Shown here in pieces: positions 1 through 8,401 of a stretch of 64,000 nucleotides of DNA. The notes under the pieces are model-generated. The model searched no databases. It was given only the letters and a program-made list of their open reading frames with translations, and was not told the origin of the DNA. The DNA comes from Trichocoleus sp. (GTDB lineage Bacteria; Cyanobacteriota; Cyanobacteriia; Elainellales; Elainellaceae): positions 62,001 through 126,000 of the forward strand of contig DATNQD010000036.1 of assembly GCA_036702865.1 (NCBI GenBank), written 5' to 3'. The position numbers were made by a program, and so were the translations under genes. Numbering within the stretch: the stretch's first letter is position 1; every line of letters starts with the position of its first letter.

Positions 1-1577
1 AAGAGAAATCAACTAAGGCGATCGACTGCTACCAAAATGCTATCAAAGGTTTAGAGGCTGAACTATTTTCAGCTTGTTATAGTCTAGGTGAACTTCTTGA
101 GCAACAGAAGCAGTTTAGCGAGGCGCTGATCTATTATCAAAGGGCAGTTTCAATACATCCAGATCTGGGATGGCTACACTATCGAGTAGGTCAAGTGCTA
201 GCTCAGCAAAATCACCTAGATGAAGCAATTGATAGCCACCAAAAAGCAATTGAGGCAGATCCATCAACTGCATGGTTTTATCCAACTTTGGGGAGTCTGT
301 TAGAACAACAAGGCAAGATACGAGAGGCCATTGTTTGTTACCAAAAGGCAATCGAACTAGATGATTGTTTGAGTTGGGTACATCATCAATTAGGAAAGGC
401 TTTGCAGCAGCAAGGAGATATTGAGGGAGCCACTCGTGCTTATCAAAAAGCAATCGAACTAGAGCCTGAGCTTCCCTGGGCTTATCACAGTTTTGGTGAT
501 TTTCTTACTCAATTGGGAGAGTTTGATAAAGCGATTTCTTGTTACCAAAGTGCCCTTGCGATTGATCCCACACTAGCTTGGACTCATAATGCTCTAGGTA
601 ATATCTACCTTTGGCAAAAGGATACTGAAAAGGCAATTATTGCTTTTCGCCAAAGCATTAAGTTTGATCCAAACCTATATCAGACTTACAGTAGTCTAGC
701 AGAACTTCTGAGCGGTGTAGGTGAGATAGAGGAGGCGATCAACTCCTACAAACAGGCTATCTACTGTAAAACAAAACAGTCTCATCCTGAATTTGTTGAA
801 CAGTTTTGGGATTCTTCCAACCCTAGAAAGCCAAATTTCATTATTATTGGAGCTGGTAAATCGGGAACCAGCTCTTTGTACACCTACTTGGCACAACATC
901 CGCAAGTCATACCACCTGTTGGTAAGAGTGATAAGGAAATCGATTTTTTTACAGTTGAGTTTAGTAAAGGTATCGACTGGTATTTATCTCATTTCCCGCC
1001 AATACCAGAAGGGTCAGGTTTTTTGACAGGTGAATCCAGTCCTTCCTATCTGCAATGTGCCGATAATGCAGAAAAAAGATTATTTGCCTCCTTTCCACAA
1101 GTGAAGCTCATCTGCTTGCTAAGAAATCCCATTGATCGGGCTTTTTCTGAATATCAGCAATCGGTTCGGATAGGTATAGAAAAACGCTCTTTTGAGCAAG
1201 TTCTTGAAGAAGAACTAAGTATTTTGCGCATGGTAGATAGCTCGGCTAAGAGTTGTGAAGCTTACTGGTCAACTCAAGAAGGCTACATTGGAAATAGTGT
1301 GTATGTTTTCTTTCTAAAAAAATGGCTATCTACATTTCCGGACAATCAGCTCCTGGTACTACAGAGTGAGGTCTTCTACTCGAATCCTGCAAAAATTATG
1401 GAACGTGTATTTAAATTTCTAAATCTACCAGATTACCAACTTTCATCTTATCCAATAGTGAATTCAGGTTCCTACAGCTCAATTGAACCTAAAGCACGAG
1501 GCATTCTACATCAATTTTTTAAGCCATACAATCAAGAATTGGAAGCACTTTTAAATGAAAAGTTTGATTGGTTTTAA
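1..1577 (+). CDS. TPR-repeat sulfotransferase, 5' partial
   Basis: The reading frame is open from base 3 without a stop, so the gene enters from the left edge; the in-frame GTG at 195 is not a convincing start because TPR repeats continue upstream of it. The N-terminal part is a run of 34-residue TPR units (recurring pattern A-I-xx-Y-Q-K-A-I-E). From about base 826 there is a sulfotransferase domain. It has the PAPS 5'-phosphosulfate loop GAGKSGTSSLYTYL and the 3'-phosphate motif LLRNPIDRAFSEYQQS. Family knowledge: such enzymes transfer sulfate from PAPS to sugars or tyrosines, and the TPRs probably bind a protein partner or acceptor. The TPR-sulfotransferase fusion and the following genes suggest sulfation of a surface glycan or protein. 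The substrate is unknown. Confidence 0.88.
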   Translation, partial: EKSTKAIDCYQNAIKGLEAELFSACYSLGELLEQQKQFSEALIYYQRAVSIHPDLGWLHYRVGQVLAQQNHLDEAIDSHQKAIEADPSTAWFYPTLGSLLEQQGKIREAIVCYQKAIELDDCLSWVHHQLGKALQQQGDIEGATRAYQKAIELEPELPWAYHSFGDFLTQLGEFDKAISCYQSALAIDPTLAWTHNALGNIYLWQKDTEKAIIAFRQSIKFDPNLYQTYSSLAELLSGVGEIEEAINSYKQAIYCKTKQSHPEFVEQFWDSSNPRKPNFIIIGAGKSGTSSLYTYLAQHPQVIPPVGKSDKEIDFFTVEFSKGIDWYLSHFPPIPEGSGFLTGESSPSYLQCADNAEKRLFASFPQVKLICLLRNPIDRAFSEYQQSVRIGIEKRSFEQVLEEELSILRMVDSSAKSCEAYWSTQEGYIGNSVYVFFLKKWLSTFPDNQLLVLQSEVFYSNPAKIMERVFKFLNLPDYQLSSYPIVNSGSYSSIEPKARGILHQFFKPYNQELEALLNEKFDWF

Positions 1578-1619
1578 TTTAAGCTGCTTCTAAAGTAGCT
1601 AGACCAAAGCGAGGTTTTT

Positions 1620-4568
1620 ATGGAAATAGATACAGCTGAAACGCTACAAAGGGAAAAAAATGAACTGGCGGAAATGTATTGCGAATTGGGGCAGGGATGG
1701 CTGCTGCAGGATAATCAAGTGAAGGCAGAGTATTGCTTTCAGCAAGCCAAGAAGTTAATTCCAGATTTTTACTGGAAACAACGCAATTTAGGAATTGAGT
1801 TGGCGGAGCAAGGTCAATGGGGAGCCGCAAGAAGGCAGTATCAAAAGGCAGCTTTACTGAATGGCTGGTATTCCTTCGTATCCCATGGGTACTGTTTCAC
1901 TTATGATTGGTTGACCTATAACATTCCTTATTGGAAGACGCATTTACAGTCTTTAGCTGAGCATCCTATCAACGCTTTAGAAATTGGTAGTTGGGAGGGT
2001 GCTTCTACCTGTTGGTTTCTTGATAATATCTTGACCCATGAGTCTTCTCGAATAACCTGTATTGATACCTTTGAGGGAAGTGTTGAGCATCAGTTTTTTG
2101 ATACTGATTACATTCATTCAATTGAAGCAAGATTTGACGATAATATTGCTAGAACTCAAGCAGTTCACAAATTGGACAAAAGGGTTGGTTTATCTGAAGA
2201 AATCTTACCTCAATTACCTGCTAATAGTTACGATCTTATCTATATAGATGGATCGCATGAAATGCTTGATGTTTTATTCGATGCTCTTTGGTGCTGGCAG
2301 TTAGCCAAAGTGGGAGGCATTATTGTTTTTGATGACTACGAGTGGGGTGATCAAAGAGAGATTACTAAAGTGCCTAAGCCAGCAATTGATGCTTTCCTAT
2401 TGGAATTTGGCGACAAGGTAGAGGTCTTGCATCAGGGTTATCAGGTGCTTGTAAAAAAGAAATCTCATTCTGAATTTGAGAGAAATCTAGTCATTTTTAG
2501 GATGGCAAATCAGCTGCAAGAATTAGGCAAAATTGATGCGGCGATCGAATGCTATCAGCTGGGGATTCGCTTCAGTCCTGACTTTTGCTGGTTCTATAGC
2601 AACATGAGTGAATTGTTTGCCAGACAAGGTAAGGTTGAGAAGACGGTAGAAACTGCCCATATTGCAGTTAGTTTAAATTCTTCTCATCCTTTTACTTATC
2701 AAAAAAACTGGATTACCCTTTCAAAGCAGGGAAAGCTAAAAGAAACAATTGTTTACTGTCAAACTCTTATTAACACCCAAACCGACACAACTAGTATTTA
2801 TTATGCATTATTAGCTGAAATTTGGGCTAGCCAGGGACAGTTTAGCAAAGCAACATCCTGTTACCAAGCATCGATTTCAGTGGATTCAGAGTTAGTAATG
2901 AGCCACAATGGGCTGGCAGAGGTGCTGAAAGCAACCAATCAGCCTGATGAAGCAATTAAATGTTATCGGGATATACTTAAATTAAATCCAAATCATCCTT
3001 GGATATATTATTTTCTAGGCTGTTTGTTGAAGGAAACCAATGCTAAGGAAACAGTTGATTTACTCAGACAAGCAATTAAGAAATGCTCTGAAAAAACTAC
3101 TCCTTGGGTTTTCTATACTACGCTAGGCTACGCTCTGATGAAAGAACAGGAGCTTGATGAAGCTGTGAATGCCTATGAAATGGCTATACAAATAGAGCCC
3201 AGTTACTTTGGACATCGTGGGTTGGGATTAGTGTTCTTGGAGCGGGAAGAACCCTGGAGAGCGATTGATCACTTTCTTCAAGCGCTTACCTTTGATAACG
3301 CCAGAGAAATTTATTATGACTTGGCAAATGCTCTTGAAAAACTGAATCTTTTAGATGAAGCCGCATATTGTTGTCGCCCTTTCGTTACAGATCTTTCAAT
3401 AAATGCTATAGAGAAATGCCTTAATCTCAAAGCAAACTGGTCAGTTGTGAACGAGATTTCTACACTTGAAAGTGTTAATTGTATTCATCTAGAACCTTCC
3501 ACTGAAGTCATTCTGTCTCATCCAAAAACTGTTGATGCCTACTCCAAGGATGTAGTGATAAGAACAGAGGGGCATTGGCATCAATTTGACAGCCACAAAC
3601 TTCGTACAACTGGTACTTTTGCAGCAGTGATACGAAATGGTCGTGCCTATTGCGACGATCGCACTCATTTTGTGATTTCGGAAGAAAACTTCATTATAGA
3701 AGCGCTATCGTATCGCGGCTTTAATTTGGCAATGGCATCGATCCAGGGCAAGTTGGAACCTCACATTGTTCCAGGAAGAATTGCTTATTTATCTAGTTCC
3801 GAACCCTATCCTACTTATAACTATTCTCACTGGCTAGTAGATGTTTTTCCGAGGTTCGATCTACTGCGGCAGGCAAATATTGATATTACTCAAATTGATT
3901 ATTTTGTTCTAAAAGGAGCAAATTTACCGTTTCATCAACAAACCCTAAATCTTTTAGGAATTCCCGAAGCAAAGATTTTAGATGCTAACCGACATCCGTA
4001 TATTCAAGCTGATGAACTAATTGTCCCCTCTATTTATGCTCACCCTGGTAACTTTTGTGCAGACTGGGTCATTCAATTTCTAAGAAAGAATATCTTGAGT
4101 CAAGAAATCAATATAGATTCCTCAAAATATCCAAAATACTTCTATATCACGCGACTTGGTGCTCCTAATGCGCGACGGGTTGTGAATGAAGCTGATGTAA
4201 TGGATCTTCTTTCCCAATATGGTTTTGAATTTGTGACTTTAGATACTCTACCTGTTGTAGAGCAAGCCCGTCTTTTCGCTAATGCTGAAATGATTGTTGC
4301 TCCTCACGGAGCAGGGCTAACTAATCTCATTTTCTGTCAACCAGGCACAAAAGTTGTTGAGATTTTTTCGCCTTTCTACGGTATGAGAAGCTACTGGGTT
4401 ATTAGCAATCAGTGTAAGTTGAACTACCAATATTTGATAAGTAGAGACTTTAAGGGACTTCTGGAGAAAGCATTAAACTCTCCTCCTGATTTACTTAGAA
4501 CTGAGATGAATCAGGAGGATATTTTAGTTGATCTTGAATCATTAAAACGAGCGCTTGAGTTTAACTAA
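1620..4568 (+). CDS. TPR / class I methyltransferase / TPR / GT61 glycosyltransferase multidomain protein
   Basis: The 982-residue protein starts at an ATG 42 bases after the preceding TPR-sulfotransferase, so the two are probably co-transcribed. Domains in order: a short TPR region (about 1-85); a Rossmann SAM methyltransferase (about 95-285) with glycine motif ALEIGSWEGAST and acidic motifs YIDGSH and FDDYEWG; TPR units (about 285-600); and a C-terminal DUF563/GT61 glycosyltransferase (about 660-960). GT61 hallmarks seen are YNYSHWLVDVFPR and the APHGAGLTNLIF motif near the end. GT61 enzymes include EGF-specific O-GlcNAc and xylan xylosyl transferases. Two catalytic domains on one TPR scaffold suggest coupled glycosylation and methylation. 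The actual acceptor cannot be read from the sequence. Confidence 0.85.
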   Translation: MEIDTAETLQREKNELAEMYCELGQGWLLQDNQVKAEYCFQQAKKLIPDFYWKQRNLGIELAEQGQWGAARRQYQKAALLNGWYSFVSHGYCFTYDWLTYNIPYWKTHLQSLAEHPINALEIGSWEGASTCWFLDNILTHESSRITCIDTFEGSVEHQFFDTDYIHSIEARFDDNIARTQAVHKLDKRVGLSEEILPQLPANSYDLIYIDGSHEMLDVLFDALWCWQLAKVGGIIVFDDYEWGDQREITKVPKPAIDAFLLEFGDKVEVLHQGYQVLVKKKSHSEFERNLVIFRMANQLQELGKIDAAIECYQLGIRFSPDFCWFYSNMSELFARQGKVEKTVETAHIAVSLNSSHPFTYQKNWITLSKQGKLKETIVYCQTLINTQTDTTSIYYALLAEIWASQGQFSKATSCYQASISVDSELVMSHNGLAEVLKATNQPDEAIKCYRDILKLNPNHPWIYYFLGCLLKETNAKETVDLLRQAIKKCSEKTTPWVFYTTLGYALMKEQELDEAVNAYEMAIQIEPSYFGHRGLGLVFLEREEPWRAIDHFLQALTFDNAREIYYDLANALEKLNLLDEAAYCCRPFVTDLSINAIEKCLNLKANWSVVNEISTLESVNCIHLEPSTEVILSHPKTVDAYSKDVVIRTEGHWHQFDSHKLRTTGTFAAVIRNGRAYCDDRTHFVISEENFIIEALSYRGFNLAMASIQGKLEPHIVPGRIAYLSSSEPYPTYNYSHWLVDVFPRFDLLRQANIDITQIDYFVLKGANLPFHQQTLNLLGIPEAKILDANRHPYIQADELIVPSIYAHPGNFCADWVIQFLRKNILSQEINIDSSKYPKYFYITRLGAPNARRVVNEADVMDLLSQYGFEFVTLDTLPVVEQARLFANAEMIVAPHGAGLTNLIFCQPGTKVVEIFSPFYGMRSYWVISNQCKLNYQYLISRDFKGLLEKALNSPPDLLRTEMNQEDILVDLESLKRALEFN

Positions 4569-4571
4569 TGT

Positions 4572-5006
4572 TCAACCTGTCATCTCAATCCAAAGCCGAT
4601 TGAAGAATGCTTTGATGGGATGTTTCTTTTGTTCCGCTAGAATCTCTGTAGCCCACCGTCTCTTAAACTCAGGTGAGCGACGAAATTGTTGCACGTTTTC
4701 CATCCGCCCTTGAAAGCCATATCCTAAATGAAGCTTCTCATGTTCGCATTCTCGTCTTAGATAAACGCGGTAGACTGCCCTGGCAAAGTCCCTACCATCT
4801 AATGTCATTGTGGCTACAAGAAAGTCCTCATCATTAAACTCAAAAGGATTCATCTTTAGAAAGACAGCAATACACTTATCGATCGCCGCTTCATCAGCAG
4901 ATTTCTCATTTTCTGCTTCCCTTTCTCCGTTCAGTAAAGCATCGCTGTTCCCAAGAAATTGATCACCAATCCCAAGAAGTGAGTCATTACTATACTTGTC
5001 CTGCAT
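4572..5006 (-). CDS. Small DUF4214-like protein
   Basis: The frame is open to 5036, but I place the start at the ATG at 5006-5004 (144 residues) because AGGAG lies at 5013-5017, six bases upstream of it. The N-terminal 55 residues are polar and probably disordered. The C-terminal part contains FARAVYRVYLRRE followed by QFRRSPEFKRRWA. This resembles the DUF4214 pattern (aromatic-Tyr-x-x-x-Leu-x-Arg, then a SPEF-like helix), a domain often attached to cyanobacterial glycosyltransferases and exported proteins. That assignment is by eye and tentative. It ends only three bases from the convergent TPR-GT61 gene and lies 52 bases downstream of the coiled-coil sulfotransferase, so it is probably in that gene's transcript. 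Confidence 0.65.
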   Translation of the reverse strand: MQDKYSNDSLLGIGDQFLGNSDALLNGEREAENEKSADEAAIDKCIAVFLKMNPFEFNDEDFLVATMTLDGRDFARAVYRVYLRRECEHEKLHLGYGFQGRMENVQQFRRSPEFKRRWATEILAEQKKHPIKAFFNRLWIEMTG

Positions 5007-5058
5007 ACATTTCTCCTGCAAACTGAGCTGAATCAAAGCAAACCCCTAATTAGAGATT

Positions 5059-7617
5059 TTAATAGCTGCCAATTAAAGATTTTGGCTTCGTCAAATAGCG
5101 TACAAGCTGCTGCCATTCCGGTGAACTAACGAGATTTTGGAAGTTTACTGCCTGTCCTTGCTGTGCTGCCAACTGAGTGAAAGCCTCAATCCACTTCAAC
5201 ACTGCCTCTGAACGCTGAAAGGATGCACAAGTTAAAGACTGCTTAAGCAATTGTGTCATTTGCTCTAGATTACCCAATCGATATGCCATCCAGGCATCCC
5301 AAACTAATAAATCGTAATCCCCCTGCCCCTCATTGCCATTATGCTGGGAAGATTGCCGAATTTGCGATCGCTCCAGTTCTATCTGAACCTGTTGTAACTG
5401 CTCCCGAAGCTGCTTTCGTTCTGCTTCTGTATCCTGGAGTTGGACTTGCATTGTAGCTATAGAATCTTCTGCTTGCTGACGTGCCTGTCTAACCTGCTGC
5501 AACTCCGTGTGGAATTGGGAAAGTACTGCCTCAGTTTCATTAAGTTGGTCTTGCGATTGTTCCAGAACTACCTCAGTTTGGCGAAGCTGGTTCTGATGTT
5601 GATGCAGAGAAATCTCTGTTTGATGAAGTTCCGAGCGCGCCTGTGCCAGTTCAGCTTGAGTTTGCTGAGAATGTGATCGGGTTTGTTCTAACTCGAAGCG
5701 GGTTTGTTGCACTTCAAATTGGGAGTGCTGCACTTGCAATTGTGTTTGCTCAAGCTCAGTATGGGAAGCTTCGAGTTGTAATCGTGTTTGTTCGAGTTCT
5801 GCTTGCGCTTTTTCCCAGTTTGTTTGTTTCTGCTGCAATTGAGCATGAACTTGTTCCAGTATAATTTCAGTTTCCCGTAGTTGGTTTTGAGATTGAAGCA
5901 ATAGTCTTTCTGTTTGATCGCGCTGTTCTCTGGTTTGTTCTAATATCGTCCGGGTTTCCGCTTGCTCAGTTTCTAGTTCTTGCAGATGTAATTCTCTTTG
6001 TTCTAGCTCAGCTTGAGTATGCTGAACCTGATCTTGCATTCCTTGTAATTCAGCTGTGGCTTGCGCTAAAACCGCTTCTGTTTGACGACGATGCTCTTGT
6101 GATTGTCCTAATGCTTGCTCTGTTGCTTGTAATTGTTTTTTGGATTGCTCTAGCTCTACTTGCCATTGCTGAGATTGTGACTGAACATTATCTAATTCAC
6201 TGCCCAAATGTTGAGTTTCTAGGCGTGATTGTTCAAGTTCACATTGAGAGTGTTGCTGCTGCAACTGTAACTGTTCAAGCTCAGATCTCAACTGCTCAGA
6301 TTGCGATTGGCTTTGGTCTAATTTAAGTTGGAGGTGCTGGGCTTGCGATCGGCTCTGTTCAAGTTCTAGTTGTGACTGGTAAGTCTGCGATCGACTCTGC
6401 TCAAGTTCGCTTTGTAACTGCTGGAACTGCGATCGGCTCTGTTCTAATGCTGTGTTACTCTGTTGGACCTGCTGCTGGAAAGACTCTGATTGAGATGTTA
6501 GTCGCTGATTGCTAACTTGCACCTGTTGCAGTTGTTGTTGAAGTTGAGCAACAAATTCCTCCTTCTGATGAAGAGTTGCCTGAACCTGCTGTAGCTCTGC
6601 TTGGGTCTGGTAGGATTGTAGTTTCATTTGAGCAACCTCAAGCTGTTGCTGCGTTGCTTGAGACTCAAGCTGTTTTTGCAAATGGGCAACTTCTGCTTGA
6701 AATTGCTGTCCCTGTCTTTGATACTCATCCGACACTACTAATAAATCTTGATTTTGGCGTTCCAGTTGACGTAGCTTGTACCAGTCCTCAAAGACGCTAA
6801 TCTTATGAAACGGTGGAATAGCTCGATCGCGCCAAGATGAGTTTGCTGTCTGCCCCATAGGATACCAAGCCCTTGTTTCCAAGGATTGATACAAGTCAAG
6901 AGATTCAGGATAGTAGTGATGAACTTGGCTAGCACGATGATTCGCATTCTCCAAACTCCTTAGTAACGTGGCATTGTAAATATCTTTATCTGGGTTAGTA
7001 AGACTCAAGCTAAATTTTTGATTAATTGCTTCAATAACTGCATAAGTACGCTGTGTAATTGTAGGTAGATTAACCAGTAAACAACGTTCAGGGTAGCGCT
7101 CATAAAAATCCAGAATCTTATTGTTATAGTGCAGCCAGAGCTTAACTGCTAGATCAGGCTGTTTCCGAAGGACCTCATCTGTGCCACGGCGATAGAGCGA
7201 GTCAATGACTTCCCAAGGAGAACGGTAAATTAACAGAAAATTTGCAGTAGGAATAAAATCTGCCCAAAAATCTAGGAATAGAGTTGTGCGGGGATCTTTC
7301 CAACCCCAGATAGGGGAGATGGCGTTTCTAGTAACAAGCTGTTTTGCTTCCTCAAAATATAGCTCTTCAACAGCCAGTTCATCTTGAAGTGTCCACCCAT
7401 CCTCATTCACACATTGAGCACGAAGCAAGGTTTGATGGAACCGGTAAAAGTCCATGTTTTCAAAGTGTCCTCGTTGATTTGATGCACTTGAGCCCATCAA
7501 CTCCTGCCCAATATGTAGTCCTGCACTCTGCAGCAATTCAGCTGTCAGAGACGTACCAGATCGGTGCATTCCAACAATAGCGAGGGTTGATGTTTTGTCT
7601 AACTGCTTAGAGGACAT
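5059..7617 (-). CDS. Sulfotransferase with long 14-residue-repeat coiled coil
   Basis: The ATG is preceded by GAGAAAGG. Residues 1 to about 270 form a sulfotransferase-like domain with the PAPS loop VGMHRSGTSLTAELL and a GWKDPRTTLFLDFW segment typical of bacterial sulfotransferase-3-like proteins. Residues about 275-760 are Gln/Glu/Ser-rich coiled coil, with a clear 14-residue (two-heptad, 42-base) repeat whose units start ELEQSRSQ. Residues about 773-840 form a small C-terminal module ending SPEWQQLV. The GT2 protein at 10376-11350 carries the same module. The coiled coil probably acts as a spacer or multimerisation rod. Catalytic activity is inferred from the intact PAPS loop. Open frames on the opposite strand here are artefacts of the repetitive composition. 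Confidence 0.88.
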   Translation of the reverse strand: MSSKQLDKTSTLAIVGMHRSGTSLTAELLQSAGLHIGQELMGSSASNQRGHFENMDFYRFHQTLLRAQCVNEDGWTLQDELAVEELYFEEAKQLVTRNAISPIWGWKDPRTTLFLDFWADFIPTANFLLIYRSPWEVIDSLYRRGTDEVLRKQPDLAVKLWLHYNNKILDFYERYPERCLLVNLPTITQRTYAVIEAINQKFSLSLTNPDKDIYNATLLRSLENANHRASQVHHYYPESLDLYQSLETRAWYPMGQTANSSWRDRAIPPFHKISVFEDWYKLRQLERQNQDLLVVSDEYQRQGQQFQAEVAHLQKQLESQATQQQLEVAQMKLQSYQTQAELQQVQATLHQKEEFVAQLQQQLQQVQVSNQRLTSQSESFQQQVQQSNTALEQSRSQFQQLQSELEQSRSQTYQSQLELEQSRSQAQHLQLKLDQSQSQSEQLRSELEQLQLQQQHSQCELEQSRLETQHLGSELDNVQSQSQQWQVELEQSKKQLQATEQALGQSQEHRRQTEAVLAQATAELQGMQDQVQHTQAELEQRELHLQELETEQAETRTILEQTREQRDQTERLLLQSQNQLRETEIILEQVHAQLQQKQTNWEKAQAELEQTRLQLEASHTELEQTQLQVQHSQFEVQQTRFELEQTRSHSQQTQAELAQARSELHQTEISLHQHQNQLRQTEVVLEQSQDQLNETEAVLSQFHTELQQVRQARQQAEDSIATMQVQLQDTEAERKQLREQLQQVQIELERSQIRQSSQHNGNEGQGDYDLLVWDAWMAYRLGNLEQMTQLLKQSLTCASFQRSEAVLKWIEAFTQLAAQQGQAVNFQNLVSSPEWQQLVRYLTKPKSLIGSY
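5500..6440 (-). repeat. Degenerate 42-base tandem repeats coding coiled-coil units
   Basis: Within the sulfotransferase gene the translated sequence falls into consecutive 14-residue units: ELEQSRSQFQQLQS, ELEQSRSQTYQSQL, ELEQSRSQAQHLQL, KLDQSQSQSEQLRS, ELEQLQLQQQHSQC, ELEQSRLETQHLGS and so on, decaying toward the C-terminus. At least three units carry the same HIP1-like core (TGCGATCG followed by G/A-CTCTG). This is what recent unit duplication would leave. Boundaries are approximate. Confidence 0.75.
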
Positions 7618-8401
7618 ACCTTTCTCCCGGTTCTTTTTAGCTTTATGCTAGATATCCCTTTTAGAGATAGCCGTATTTCTTGGTATTTTTTATTATTATT
7701 CTTACATTGCCTGTATTGCTCTTATATTTACCAGAGTAATACTAGGTTGACTACAGCACTTTGCGTCACGGTTCAGTACAAGATGAAAAGACAAAATGCT
7801 TACTATATATGGTTCCTGACCATTCAGCATAATCAATTCTCAAGAAAAGTGCTGTATAAAGCTCAAGAATAGACAATAAATCTATCTTTAATTTCTTTAG
7901 AGAGCTGATTTATACTTTGAGAGAATAACTGAAAAGAGTAGTTTGCAACGTAGGAATCAGGATTTAAGCGCTGACAACCCAACGAAAGAATCAGAGGTTC
8001 AGCTGCTAGATCCGACTTCTCAGACACCCTCTGAACAACGGCTATTGCATTAAGCTTTACTCAGGGCAGCTTGCTTACTTTGCAGGGGAGGAAAGAACTT
8101 TTGCAGCTGACTAATACGTTTGGTTGGGAAGGGCAGTAAAAGAAGTAATTGTTTTCACCGTTACAGATAACCATTACCCTTTGCACAGAGAATCCTATGT
8201 TCAACGTTGGGTCAACAGCTGACTTAATGCTGAGACTGAGCAGCATAACAATTATTTCGGATTGAAGAAACTTGAGCTAAATTGAAGCGATTGCGCTTGA
8301 GCCAGATCAAGTCAGAAATGAAAAACTTCCAAAGTTTGCTTTAGGAGATGCTTGAGAATTAAGATTCAGCGGCACTGGGAGACTTTTAGATCCAGTGGAA
8401 G
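7618..8401. other. 784-base gap without a convincing gene
   Basis: The gap lies upstream of the coiled-coil sulfotransferase and downstream of the GT2-sulfotransferase, so it should hold the former's promoter on the minus strand. The short open frames here lack ribosome-binding sites and family-like sequence. A stretch of about 50 codons on the plus strand (roughly 7905-8052, ending TAA) reads as polar, protein-like sequence but has no start codon. It could be the tail of a decayed gene. AT content looks higher than in neighbouring genes. Confidence 0.5.

Noticed and set aside
5253-6326. Several open frames on the plus strand opposite the coiled-coil gene
   Set aside because: They arise from the Gln/Glu-rich repeat composition of the real minus-strand gene and have no ribosome-binding sites or domain-like sequence.
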